From: an uncultured bacterium | GTDB lineage: Bacteria; Bacillota; Clostridia; Lachnospirales; Lachnospiraceae | Direction: 5' to 3' | DNA length: 64,000 nucleotides | Assembly: GCA_947073545.1 (NCBI GenBank) | Contig: CAMTMP010000007.1 | Coordinates: 62,001 to 126,000 of the forward strand | Shown: positions 19,408 through 28,776 of the stretch, piece by piece | How positions within the stretch are numbered: the first letter of the stretch is position 1 | Layout of the letters: every line of letters starts with the position of its first letter | Notes under the pieces: model-generated | What the model was told of the DNA's origin: nothing | The model's input: the letters and a program-made list of their open reading frames with translations, nothing else | The model's database searches: none | Translations under genes and position numbers: made by a program

Positions 19408-20709
19408 TCAATTAAATTTCCTGAAAACAGGTTTAATTACATTGCCATCAATAAACTTATCCACATCACCATTCAAAGCATCCGCATAAACCTTTACCGC
19501 TTTCTCTGCTGCCTCTAAAGTCCGGTCTATTTCCGTCTCCGTATGCTGGTACGCAATAGCAATATAAGGCATCATAATCCCCTGCTTCATCATCTCATAC
19601 AGAAATACGGTGCGATATTCAAAAGAGGGTTTCCCGTCTTTTCCGCATATCACTAGGTTGGGGGAGCAGGCCGCTCCTTCTGTATATATATATTCCTCTA
19701 AATGACACTTTTTTGCGATTTCCGCCAACCCTCTTGTCATTCTTCTTCCCATATCCCATATATGGTCGGTCACCTGAAATTCCTTGTATACCTTTATTGT
19801 TTCCACAAGTGCTCCTAAACTGCTCATCTCAGCTCCATGCGTTGTAGAAACCAAAAAAACTCTTTCTTTTCCCGGTGTCAGTCCGCCTAAATCCATAATT
19901 TCCCGTTTTCCACCTAGTGCGGCAACAGAAAAGCCGTTTGCCATGCCTTTTCCAAAAGTAACCATGTCGGGTTCTACCCCATAATACTTACAGGCACCCT
20001 GCAAATCCCAACGAAAACCTGTAATCATTTCATCCAGAATATAAACAACTCCATATTCCGTACAGAGTTTACGTACCTCCTGCAAGAAATTATCTTTCGG
20101 CTCTTCGGTATCGCACGGTTCCATAATCAGCGCCGCAATCTCTCCTTTGTACCTTTCAAATAAATCTTTAACCGAAGCGATATTGTTAAAGCTAAACTGC
20201 AAGGTCAAATCCCGAATCTCCTGCGGAATACCGGCTGTCACTGCGGTGCTGCCAATAAACCAGTCGTCATAGGAAAAAAACGCATGTTCCCTGCATCGTG
20301 CAACATACTTTCTCCCGGTAAAAGCTCTCGCCAGCTTCACCGCCGCAGTTGTGACCGTTGAACCGTTCTTCGCAAATTTGATCATGTCAACCCATGGAAA
20401 TAAATCACACATTGCCTCCGCTGCTTCCACTTCAATCTTCGATGCTTTTGTCGCCGTGTTTCCATTATGTATCTGCGCTATTGCCGCTTCCGAAATTCTG
20501 TCATAGTCATATCCGATTGTCACAGATCTGCACGCCATACCATAATCCAGATACTGATTGCCATCGACGTCCCATGTGTATACACCCTTGCTTCGCTCAA
20601 TGACTCTGGGGGCATTTCCCGGAAAGACTTCATCTGTCCTGCTGTATGTATGCGCCCCCGCCGGAATAAGCATATGTGCCCTTTCTCCATATTCTTCGCT
20701 CTTTTTCAT
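19408..20709 (-). CDS. Class III PLP aminotransferase, glutamate-1-semialdehyde aminomutase-like
   Basis: 433 aa. The PLP lysine lies in VTFGKGMANGFSVAALGG; DEMITGFR holds the cofactor Asp region; NTATKASKIEVEAAE and FAKNGSTVTTAAVKLARA are family motifs. HemL-like proteins inside glycan clusters are usually not heme enzymes but transfer or move an amino group on a sugar-like substrate; no other heme gene is present here. Follows the Gfo/Idh gene with a 6-bp gap. Confidence 0.85.
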   Translation of the reverse strand: MKKSEEYGERAHMLIPAGAHTYSRTDEVFPGNAPRVIERSKGVYTWDVDGNQYLDYGMACRSVTIGYDYDRISEAAIAQIHNGNTATKASKIEVEAAEAMCDLFPWVDMIKFAKNGSTVTTAAVKLARAFTGRKYVARCREHAFFSYDDWFIGSTAVTAGIPQEIRDLTLQFSFNNIASVKDLFERYKGEIAALIMEPCDTEEPKDNFLQEVRKLCTEYGVVYILDEMITGFRWDLQGACKYYGVEPDMVTFGKGMANGFSVAALGGKREIMDLGGLTPGKERVFLVSTTHGAEMSSLGALVETIKVYKEFQVTDHIWDMGRRMTRGLAEIAKKCHLEEYIYTEGAACSPNLVICGKDGKPSFEYRTVFLYEMMKQGIMMPYIAIAYQHTETEIDRTLEAAEKAVKVYADALNGDVDKFIDGNVIKPVFRKFN

Positions 20710-20715
20710 CGTTCT

Positions 20716-21681
20716 TTACCCTTCAATCTCGTCAATAATTTTTAGAGTTTCCAAATCTTTCGCAAAATCATAAATCGGTTTTACCCCTTCAATCACATCA
20801 AAAAACATATTTATCTCGTCTGCATACGACGTTTCATTAATCCACTCTGCATATCCTGGCATATGTACATACTTACCTGTCAGAACTTGTATCAATTCCC
20901 CTGTCTGGATGTCCTTTTCATATAAGGAATCAGGTTTTCCATCCCATCTTATATAAATATCCTCGTTTATGACCTCCAGATGTCTGACTGACTGTCTGCT
21001 CACCACGTCTACCAATAGGTTTCCTCTATTGCCATTTTCATGGGTTAACTGAATCAAATAAGTATCTGGAAAATCCAGTTCCAATTGGGTCAGCTTTTGC
21101 TTGATTACGTTTACTCCTGTTATTTTTCCAAAAGCCATCTGCATCCACGGAAGTTCTATGGCTAGATATTCCCTGCATCCATTCGTTTGTCTGTTACTCA
21201 CAAAAAAATCCTTTAAATTATCCCATGGATGCCAATCCGGTAAATACTGGCCTACATGATACTGATACACGCACGGGTTACCATTCTTCCTCACTTTTTC
21301 ACTGATATATTGCATTTCCGACCTGTATATTGGCGTTGACGACAAAAATAGGACTTTATTTTTTTCTTTCGCCAAACACATATTTTCCTCATATAAATCG
21401 TCTATCAAATTAATTTCAGAAAAAATATGACAATCTCTGTTAAGACATTCCCGAATAATTTTTCCATGTGATAACGGGGAGGTACATACAAATGCACAGT
21501 CGAATTTTTTATCCGTATGATCAAGTGACAAATAGCATGGTATATGATACTGTTCACTCACATTTTTTACACGTTCATCATTATTATCAATACCTGTTAT
21601 TGTCAGTTCAGAATCCTTTTCCAGAAGTAGGCGAATTCTTCTTTTTCCCATGGAACCCAAACCGATGACACAAATATTCAT
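20716..21681 (-). CDS. Gfo/Idh/MocA family NAD(P)-dependent oxidoreductase
   Basis: 321 aa. N-terminal Rossmann motif VIGLGSMGKRRIRLL (GXGXXG) and the FVCTSPLSHGKIIRECL region, where family members place the EKP-type lysine; here the block reads HIFSEINLID, so the catalytic Lys of EKP is not obvious. Likely oxidises or reduces a nucleotide-sugar or nonulosonate precursor, comparable in position to PtmF/LegX-type enzymes. GAGAGGATT site before the ATG. Confidence 0.82.
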   Translation of the reverse strand: MNICVIGLGSMGKRRIRLLLEKDSELTITGIDNNDERVKNVSEQYHIPCYLSLDHTDKKFDCAFVCTSPLSHGKIIRECLNRDCHIFSEINLIDDLYEENMCLAKEKNKVLFLSSTPIYRSEMQYISEKVRKNGNPCVYQYHVGQYLPDWHPWDNLKDFFVSNRQTNGCREYLAIELPWMQMAFGKITGVNVIKQKLTQLELDFPDTYLIQLTHENGNRGNLLVDVVSRQSVRHLEVINEDIYIRWDGKPDSLYEKDIQTGELIQVLTGKYVHMPGYAEWINETSYADEINMFFDVIEGVKPIYDFAKDLETLKIIDEIEG

Positions 21682-21721
21682 TTCACAATCCTCTCCATGC
21701 CGCTTGATTTAAGATGCGGTT

Positions 21722-22444
21722 CTATTTAACATGATTTTTATACTCCTGTAACTCCCGAACAGTTCTAACCTCATGATTGTTATAAAGCGCTGGCGGATAT
21801 GGAGGATAACACATTGCACGGACAAACCTTTCCTGCATTTCTTCACTCATGGTTTCATCTATTATTCCATTCATCGGGCATCCTCTTTTAAATACTGTAG
21901 CCTCACCCTGCTGCTCCTTACCCTCGTATCCTTCATCAACCAATCTAACTACTTCCAAGAAATAGTTCATGCTCTCAAACATAACCCTGTTATACAATGT
22001 TAGCTGCGTATCAAAATCTTCTATATGTACTAACTTCTGCAAAATTATTTTGCCCGTATTGCAGCCTTCATCAATATAGTGATATGTAAAACCACAGTCT
22101 TTTTCCCCATGAATCATTGCCCAGGCGATACTGCTGCATCCTCGATATTTTGGAAGTAAAGCCGGATGTAAATTAAAAATCCTGCCTTTTACGCTTTCAA
22201 TCACTTCTTTACTGATTATAAAGCGGTAATAAACGGAGCAAATCATATCAGGTATAAAAGGCATGTTCTCAACGCTGATCTTTTCCAATTTGTACTCTAT
22301 ATTTTTTTTAATACACAAGCCTTCTAAATCTGCAATACTATTACAAGTCTCATGCGTATAAACATACACCGTATGTCCTTTTGCAAGCAATAGTTGTAAC
22401 GCCTTGCAGCCAGCCCAATGATATCCACACAAAATTATTTTCAT
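21722..22444 (-). CDS. Sugar N-formyltransferase (methionyl-tRNA formyltransferase fold)
   Basis: 240 aa. FNLHPALLPKYRG provides the Asn and His of the N10-formyl-THF active site and YIDEGCNTGKII the Asp, so the triad is complete. It is shorter than tRNA formyltransferase and lacks its C-terminal domain, fitting VioF/QdtF-like enzymes that formylate amino sugars. Predicts an N-formyl group on the glycan, consistent with the aminotransferases nearby. Confidence 0.85.
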   Translation of the reverse strand: MKIILCGYHWAGCKALQLLLAKGHTVYVYTHETCNSIADLEGLCIKKNIEYKLEKISVENMPFIPDMICSVYYRFIISKEVIESVKGRIFNLHPALLPKYRGCSSIAWAMIHGEKDCGFTYHYIDEGCNTGKIILQKLVHIEDFDTQLTLYNRVMFESMNYFLEVVRLVDEGYEGKEQQGEATVFKRGCPMNGIIDETMSEEMQERFVRAMCYPPYPPALYNNHEVRTVRELQEYKNHVK

Positions 22445-22466
22445 GAATTTATCATTTCCTCATGCT

Positions 22467-23642
22467 TTACCCAAAACAAGCTTTAGCTATGTGTTCTGCT
22501 ATCACTCTGTTTCCCCTCTCGTTAACGTGGGCATAATCTATGTAAATGTCTTCTGTGTCAAAAATCTCAGTTAAATCAACTATCCATTCATACTCCTGAA
22601 TCGTTTCTTTTATTATCCGTGCAAAATTCTTTGTTCTATAGGCATAACTTTCTTTATGTTCCCTCTTTACTCCCACATATACCAGATTTGACTGGTATGA
22701 CTGTTCCCGATATGACAACGGTTTGGCTCCATTAAAAAGAGCTGGCTGCAAAAAAGATATATGCTTTATGTTTCTCATATTGCAAATGGCATGAATCATC
22801 TTCTGATTTTGCACCCAAAAGTTACATTTTTCACTTAGTTCACCATTGTCAAAACCATTGATGCCATATGAAACTCCAAAACTATGACTGTCAAAGTTCA
22901 AACCATTCATATTTCTTTTCTGTATTAAGTGCTGGCATATCTGCCTCATGTAAAAATTGATATAAGGGTATTCTTCCTCAACCTGCATATCGTTTACGCC
23001 GCTATAGTTTAAAATAATATCGGGATTTAATGAAAATCCGTCTCTTATCAACTTAAATAGTTCCTCTGAAGACGCATAACCGGCTACTCCGCCGCACATA
23101 ACGACATTGGATATTCCCTTTTCATTTAATACCTCATGTAAGCATTCCGACCAGGACTTAAAAGAATAAATAGATGCATCTGTCGTACTTCCTCCCAGTG
23201 TCAAAATTCGTAATTCCGCTTTCTCCTTATCCCCAAAAATACAAAATCCCGCCGTGTCTTTTTCTTTTGTCTCAAGATTATAGCCCATTACCGGATCATA
23301 ATAATACGGCAGTAAATTGCTTTCCTTGCTGAAACGCTCGATATTTTTATAATTCACACCCATTTGGAGCCCAACTTCCGACAATGTCTTCTGGGCTTTG
23401 AAAAAATCATCTTTTGCCACAATAACCATGATTTCATCTATATCTTCGTACAGCAAATCATATATCTGACAGCAATCATCCGCACCATCTTCCGACACTT
23501 CATAAGCCAAATCTACGTCCACGAGTTTTAAGATTTTTCTTACCTGTTTCCTATATTTTTCATCCGCAAATAAAATCATTTTATATTGTCTTGAATCTTC
23601 AATTAATTCCCAAAGGCTGTAATCGCTAATGACTCTCAGCAT
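22467..23642 (-). CDS. SGNH/GDSL-type hydrolase with N-terminal Rossmann-like region
   Basis: 391 aa. LTLGGSTTDAS carries the nucleophile Ser (block I), VVMCGGVAGYASSEE the Gly block, NYSGVNDM the Asn block and DYAHVNERGNRVIAE the Asp-x-x-His block, so the catalytic set is complete. Family members are O-acetyl esterases or acyltransferases. Residues 1-130 carry a sensor-like fold. Paralogous to the protein at 24854-26446. No signal peptide, so it probably acts on cytoplasmic intermediates. Confidence 0.82.
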   Translation of the reverse strand: MLRVISDYSLWELIEDSRQYKMILFADEKYRKQVRKILKLVDVDLAYEVSEDGADDCCQIYDLLYEDIDEIMVIVAKDDFFKAQKTLSEVGLQMGVNYKNIERFSKESNLLPYYYDPVMGYNLETKEKDTAGFCIFGDKEKAELRILTLGGSTTDASIYSFKSWSECLHEVLNEKGISNVVMCGGVAGYASSEELFKLIRDGFSLNPDIILNYSGVNDMQVEEEYPYINFYMRQICQHLIQKRNMNGLNFDSHSFGVSYGINGFDNGELSEKCNFWVQNQKMIHAICNMRNIKHISFLQPALFNGAKPLSYREQSYQSNLVYVGVKREHKESYAYRTKNFARIIKETIQEYEWIVDLTEIFDTEDIYIDYAHVNERGNRVIAEHIAKACFG

Positions 23643-23645
23643 TCC

Positions 23646-23990
23646 TCATTCCCCCTGCACCCATATGCTGTTTCCCTCGTAGGAAGATAAATTAAAATCA
23701 TATAAAACCTGAAATCCCTCCTGCTCCAGCATTTCTGCTCTATTCATATGATCGAGGCCGCCAATAACAATAATTGTCTCGCTCTTGCAATTTTTTAATT
23801 CTTCTAACGTTATTACGGATTTATTCATGATCTTGAGATTTGTACTCTTCGCTTCAGGGTCACAAAAACAGCTTACATAAACCTCATTTTGTAAAAGTGT
23901 GGTAAATGTGAGAACAGCCTTTTCATCAATTCCATAAATCACAATTTTCTTATCCTCAAGTAAAGGATTTTTTATATACAATGGTTTCAT
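23646..23990 (-). CDS. Stand-alone PglD-N-like Rossmann module
   Basis: 114 aa. KIVIYGIDEKAVLTFTTLLQ followed by a VSCFCDPEAKS strand and TIIVIGG matches the N-terminal nucleotide-sugar-binding module of PglD-like proteins, without any transferase domain. The same module is fused to other proteins of this cluster. Strong GGGGGAAGT before ATG, 3 bp before the SGNH gene. Possibly works with that enzyme as a split pair. Confidence 0.6.
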   Translation of the reverse strand: MKPLYIKNPLLEDKKIVIYGIDEKAVLTFTTLLQNEVYVSCFCDPEAKSTNLKIMNKSVITLEELKNCKSETIIVIGGLDHMNRAEMLEQEGFQVLYDFNLSSYEGNSIWVQGE

Positions 23991-24001
23991 ACTTCCCCCT
24001 G

Positions 24002-24802
24002 TTACTGCCTATCCCGGCTTACTTTCGATAAATTAAATGAATAATATAAATGTTCCTTCCTGTCCCTTTTCATTGGAAATGCACTTCGAAATTGTTCGAC
24101 ATCATCCGTAAGATCATACTCTAACACCATTTTCTGCATACCCGCTTCCAACCGCACCTCACCATTCGGATCAATCACACAACTATCACCTGCGTAAGTC
24201 AATTCCCCAACATTTCCTACACAGTTAACTCCAATCATATATACCTGATTCTCAATTGCTCTGGCTCTCAGCAAGCATTTCCAATGTCCCCTTCGTTCCA
24301 GCGGCCAGTTAGCCGGCACCAATATTACATTTGCTTTTGAGGACGCTGTCTGAAATATTTCCGGAAACCGCAAATCATAACATATACATGTGGAAAATGT
24401 GATGCCGCCAAGTTCAAACAACACAATATTTTCTCCGCCTTGAAATTTCCGCTCCTCTCCCGAAAAAGAAAAGGGATGTATTTTTACATAATCCGAAACT
24501 ACTAATCCTTCTCTATTAATAACCGTATAGTGATTTTCTGATTTTTCTCCACAATCTTTTACCCAGCCAAACCCTATCGCCGTCCGATATGTTTTTGCAA
24601 AAGACGATATTTTATCTATCGTCTGCATATCGCTTTCTTTTGTTCTGGCTGTATTCATGGAAAATCCCGTAAAACTCATTTCCGGTAATAGCAGCAGATC
24701 AACTGTTTTGTCACCTTGTTCTTTAAGTATATTTTCTAATTGAGAGTAATTTTTCCATTTGTCCTCCCATGCGATATTCATCTGATATAACCCTATTTTC
24801 AT
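24002..24802 (-). CDS. Carbon-nitrogen hydrolase (nitrilase superfamily, omega-amidase-like)
   Basis: 266 aa. The Glu-Lys-Cys triad is visible in LLLPEMSFTGFS, YVKIHPFSFSG and STCICYDLRFPE. Close in layout to Nit2/YafV-type amidases. In this operon it may remove an amide nitrogen, the opposite of the asparagine synthase, or supply ammonia. GAGGAGAACG site before ATG. Substrate unknown. Confidence 0.87.
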   Translation of the reverse strand: MKIGLYQMNIAWEDKWKNYSQLENILKEQGDKTVDLLLLPEMSFTGFSMNTARTKESDMQTIDKISSFAKTYRTAIGFGWVKDCGEKSENHYTVINREGLVVSDYVKIHPFSFSGEERKFQGGENIVLFELGGITFSTCICYDLRFPEIFQTASSKANVILVPANWPLERRGHWKCLLRARAIENQVYMIGVNCVGNVGELTYAGDSCVIDPNGEVRLEAGMQKMVLEYDLTDDVEQFRSAFPMKRDRKEHLYYSFNLSKVSRDRQ

Positions 24803-24853
24803 CGTTCTCCTCGACTACACCAATAGATTGACTCCCTATATTCCCATATCTTT

Positions 24854-26446
24854 TTATCTTATTTCATTCTTGATCACATCATAAATTGCATCCGCGATTA
24901 TTTTATTGCCTTTTTCGCACACATGGCATATATCCATATACACGTCGTGTACATCATCAAAAACAGATGACAAATCATAAATAAATTCATATGCATTTTC
25001 CCTTTTGCGGCTTTGCAGCTTATCACGAAACCTCTCTTGCAGATATAATTCTTCTTCATAAAACTGACGAGAAGACATATAAATCTCCTCCTCTCTCATA
25101 TCTCTTGATTTACTCATGAGCATCGGCTGTAAAAAGGAATAACATTTCATGTTTCTTAATTCAGCTAAACCATGTAATAGCTCCATATTATCTATCCAAT
25201 TATCAAATCGGCTCCCCGCAAAAGATATACCTTCACAAAATTGCCCGCCGATCTGCTGCTTTACATATTCGTCCTCCATGCGGCCTGCACCAAATTCAAA
25301 AATTTCTCTTGCATATAAAAAGGAATACGGGTGTACCGGATTTCCCTGACAGGTGTCATTGTAGCCGTCAAATATAATAACCATATCCGGTTTCATCGGC
25401 AGAACATCCCTTATAAACTTTATTACTTCATGTGATGATGTATAGCCGGCCACACCACCGTTCCATACTGTCACATTTCTATCCGCAAGCCGCTCAAACA
25501 TAATCTCTGGCCACGACTTAAAACCGAATAAATGTCCGTCTGTAGTAGAACCGCCTAATGTTACAATTTTATAGCTGTCTCTCTTATATTCTCCACAAAC
25601 GCAAAAGCCCGGATATTCTTGGCAAATGTTTCTCTCCGGCAGCCTTAGGCCTGCATACTTACTGATGCCTACAAAACTATTTCCAAGATTAATGTCCAGA
25701 GCATTTTGCCTTACAAACAGATAATGTAGAGCAAATGGTTCCGACAACACAAATTTGTCCAAATATTGAAATCCCAGTTCTCCCATTTTCCTAACTGCCT
25801 GTCCTGTATGACAACCGGAAATAATTACAATTCCATTCTCTTCATATAAGAAATCTTCTATACAATTTACAGGATATCCATCTATCTCTTCGAGTTTTTC
25901 TGCTCTTATCGTTTCATAATCTTCATAGAATCCTTTAAAGTGAAAATCCAACAGCCTGACATATTTGGCAAATCTCGCCGCTTCATCACTTGTCCCATAC
26001 ACAAAAACCGGTTTATCGCATAATAACCGTTCCATCTCGGTAATTCTATATACCCTGAGATAAGTTCCCGTTTTTAGATAGAATCCTTCAGCATTATCAT
26101 AATATGTATATTTTGTGTCGAACTCTGCATTTCCCTCCAAAATGCGTACCTTGACAGGACGGCAGACTGCATAATTCACGTCCGTGTCAGCCACTACGAT
26201 TGCTTCATTTTCATCCAATACAGTAATATCCACAATTTCCTTATGAAAAATTTTTAAGCCAATGTCCCTACTATGATCAGAAGCAAAACCGTCCAAATAT
26301 ATTTCATAAAACAAAAACAGCTTAAATATATTTAAAATATCTTTTCTAAATATTTCATTCCTGTCAAACCATATGTATTTTTTCTTCTTTGTAAAAATCT
26401 GTGGATTAAGCACATACTCTTCCACATTTTCCATTCTATTTGTCAC
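24854..26446 (-). CDS. SGNH/GDSL-type hydrolase fused to Rossmann module
   Basis: 530 aa from GTG 26446 (AAGGAG at 5 nt). N-terminal 120 residues unassigned; about 135-230 a PglD-like module (KPVFVYGTSDEAARFAKYV); about 285-528 the SGNH domain with LGGSTTDGH, WNGGVAGYTSS, FDGYNDT and DICHVCEKGNKIIAD, giving Ser, Gly, Asn and Asp-His. Paralogue of 22467-23642. Probably an esterase or acyltransferase acting on a precursor, inferred. Confidence 0.82.
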   Translation of the reverse strand: MTNRMENVEEYVLNPQIFTKKKKYIWFDRNEIFRKDILNIFKLFLFYEIYLDGFASDHSRDIGLKIFHKEIVDITVLDENEAIVVADTDVNYAVCRPVKVRILEGNAEFDTKYTYYDNAEGFYLKTGTYLRVYRITEMERLLCDKPVFVYGTSDEAARFAKYVRLLDFHFKGFYEDYETIRAEKLEEIDGYPVNCIEDFLYEENGIVIISGCHTGQAVRKMGELGFQYLDKFVLSEPFALHYLFVRQNALDINLGNSFVGISKYAGLRLPERNICQEYPGFCVCGEYKRDSYKIVTLGGSTTDGHLFGFKSWPEIMFERLADRNVTVWNGGVAGYTSSHEVIKFIRDVLPMKPDMVIIFDGYNDTCQGNPVHPYSFLYAREIFEFGAGRMEDEYVKQQIGGQFCEGISFAGSRFDNWIDNMELLHGLAELRNMKCYSFLQPMLMSKSRDMREEEIYMSSRQFYEEELYLQERFRDKLQSRKRENAYEFIYDLSSVFDDVHDVYMDICHVCEKGNKIIADAIYDVIKNEIR

Positions 26447-26464
26447 ACAAACTCCTTAAACTGA

Positions 26465-27880
26465 TTAAACGGATTCTATCAAGCTAACAATATTGCTGAC
26501 ATCCTTTTCTGATACCTCATATGTTGTGGGAAGATTAATCCCCATTCTTGAAATTTTTTTACTTTTTTTGCATTCTTTTGCATACATTTTGTAAATATCC
26601 ATTTCACTCAACGGTATAAAAAAGCTCCTCGCATCAATTCCGTTTTCTTTTAATTTTTCCAGTACCCTGTCTCTTTTCCCCTCCTCCACAAGAATAGACA
26701 CAAGCCATGTAATCTTCTTTCTTCCCGGAAGGTCGTTTCTCTGTATTATGATATCCTCTCTCCCCAAAAACGCCTTTCGATATTTTTCTTCGAGTTTAAA
26801 CCTCCACTCTAAAATATCCTCTATGCGTTCTATCTGTGCTACGCCGACCGCAGATTGCAAATTTGTTATTCTGTAATTAAAGCCCACTGCCTCGTGATAA
26901 TATTTTCTCTCTTTGCTCATACCATGGTCGCGCAATATGCGCATTTTATCATTCAATTCTCTGCTGTCTGTAACGCACATTCCTCCCTCTCCGGTTGTAA
27001 TTACCTTATTTCCAAAAAATGAAAAACAGGAAATAGTTCCAAAAGAGCCCACTTTTTTACCATCCCACTCGGCGCCATGCGCTTCCGCACAATCCTCGAC
27101 AACATATAAATTATTATTTTTTGCTATGTCGCATATCCTTCCCATATCACAAGGCTGTCCATATATATGCACAGGAATAATTGCCTTCGTTCTTAATGTT
27201 AACGCTTTTTCTACTTCGTTCGGATCTATACACCAACTATCTTCCTCAATATCAACAATAACAGGTGTAGCTCCTGTATAAATAACAGCGTTAATAGTTG
27301 CCGCGAAAGTGATGTCAGGTACAATCACTTCGTCACCCTCTCCGATTCCCAGCGCTGTGAGCGCCAAATGAAGTGCGGTAGTTCCGTTTGAAACCGCAAC
27401 CCCATATTTTGCTCTACAGTATTTCGAAAAATTTTCTTCAAACTGTGTGACATACTTACCGGTACTGGATATCCAAGTAGATAAAAAGGCATCTATAAGA
27501 TACTTATATTCATTTCCGGTCAAATGTGGCTGAGCCAATGCTATATGCATATTTTTGTTATATTCCGCATAATTCACCAGCTTCATGGTTTCATCCACAA
27601 TCGGAATAACCTTTACTCCGCTGTCAAATTTCTTTGCAATATCTTTAGAATCATCATTTACTGTCGCATATACAAACTCTCTGCGCATATACCTTTGCAC
27701 CGAATCGTTCATTCCGCATCCATTAATGAGAAGTCTTCGGATATCCCCGTCAGTCATAACTCCTACAAGTCTGCAAGAATCATCTGACAGAAATGCAATT
27801 CCTTTAAAATTACTTTCAATGCATACCATAGTCTCTCTAATTGTCGCTCTATAGCTGCATATCAATTTTTCCAGTTCCAT
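26465..27880 (-). CDS. DegT/DnrJ/EryC1 aminotransferase with N-terminal CBS pair
   Basis: 471 aa. Residues about 1-115 look like a CBS pair (GVMTDGDIRRLLINGCGMNDSV). The aminotransferase follows, with the PLP lysine in FFGNKVITTGEGGM and the ATNAVIYTGATPV and DCAEAHGAEW blocks. The family transaminates keto-sugar nucleotides, e.g. in pseudaminate/legionaminate and perosamine routes. The CBS part may bind a nucleotide and regulate the enzyme. Perfectly placed to supply an amino sugar to the NeuB-like enzyme. Confidence 0.92.
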   Translation of the reverse strand: MELEKLICSYRATIRETMVCIESNFKGIAFLSDDSCRLVGVMTDGDIRRLLINGCGMNDSVQRYMRREFVYATVNDDSKDIAKKFDSGVKVIPIVDETMKLVNYAEYNKNMHIALAQPHLTGNEYKYLIDAFLSTWISSTGKYVTQFEENFSKYCRAKYGVAVSNGTTALHLALTALGIGEGDEVIVPDITFAATINAVIYTGATPVIVDIEEDSWCIDPNEVEKALTLRTKAIIPVHIYGQPCDMGRICDIAKNNNLYVVEDCAEAHGAEWDGKKVGSFGTISCFSFFGNKVITTGEGGMCVTDSRELNDKMRILRDHGMSKERKYYHEAVGFNYRITNLQSAVGVAQIERIEDILEWRFKLEEKYRKAFLGREDIIIQRNDLPGRKKITWLVSILVEEGKRDRVLEKLKENGIDARSFFIPLSEMDIYKMYAKECKKSKKISRMGINLPTTYEVSEKDVSNIVSLIESV

Positions 27881-27904
27881 GTCTTCCTTCTTTCGATATG
27901 TCCT

Positions 27905-28747
27905 TTATATCAATTTCATACTCTCTAAAATATCCTCTGCATTCCCAATTGTTTCCAATGTAACATTCAATCCCTGAACATATATCTTATGAAATTCTTC
28001 CAGTATCTCACTCCCCGCCTTCAGCGGCTTGTGATCGTCTGAAATTCCATTATTTTCACTTATATGAATCCACTTCACATACTTTTTTAACTTACTGCAT
28101 TCATCTCGAAAATCCCTGCGTAAAGTCTGTGCCGATACATGAAGATGACCCAAGTCCAATAAGAGATTAAAATCCAGTTTTTCCCGCATCTTCAAAATAG
28201 AACTGTAATCTGTCATCATCAGGTAATTATGATATTCAAATTCTTCATAGTTTTCCGCACTTAAAACATTGTTTTCAAGATAAAGTTCTATTCCATTTTT
28301 CGTACACTCTTTTAAAATATGTTCATATGCATTACAAAATCTTTCGTACGCACTGTCCTCCTCATAAACGATTCTGCTGCTCAGCTTTCTCCCAATCTCA
28401 TTTGTTCCTACCTCAACCATAAATCCGGCATGGACTGATAAAAATTTACAGTCAATGCGCTTTAACATACGAATACATTTCTCATAGTGCTCTATCGACT
28501 GTCTATAAATTTTATCGTTGCAAGAAGCAAGGTTTACCACAAACGGCTCTCTTGGCGGCGGAAAATATGCATGGCAGGCATATGTCAGGTTATATTTTCC
28601 GCTCAACGCCCTTAGGTCATCTTCAATTCCTTCATAGAAGTCCGTGCCTCCTGATAATTCTATGTTTTTTATGCCCCGTTCCCCATAAAGAGTAACTACT
28701 TCCGCTATATTACTTTTCCTAATACATGACGACGACAGATATATCAT
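27905..28747 (-). CDS. TIM-barrel sugar phosphate isomerase/epimerase
   Basis: 280 aa, AP-endonuclease-2-like barrel. Metal-ligand-type strands: NIELSGGTDF, FLSVHAGFM, IELYLENNVLS, LLLDLGHLHVS and VKWIHISENNG. Isomerises or epimerises a sugar or sugar phosphate, probably ahead of the NeuB-like condensation. AAGGAG precedes the ATG. Confidence 0.82.
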   Translation of the reverse strand: MIYLSSSCIRKSNIAEVVTLYGERGIKNIELSGGTDFYEGIEDDLRALSGKYNLTYACHAYFPPPREPFVVNLASCNDKIYRQSIEHYEKCIRMLKRIDCKFLSVHAGFMVEVGTNEIGRKLSSRIVYEEDSAYERFCNAYEHILKECTKNGIELYLENNVLSAENYEEFEYHNYLMMTDYSSILKMREKLDFNLLLDLGHLHVSAQTLRRDFRDECSKLKKYVKWIHISENNGISDDHKPLKAGSEILEEFHKIYVQGLNVTLETIGNAEDILESMKLI

Positions 28748-28776
28748 GTTACTCCTTCTATCAAATTAAGCTTTTG

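Noticed and set aside
19408-20709. Heme biosynthesis HemL
   Set aside because: No other heme gene nearby; location and neighbours fit glycan aminotransfer.
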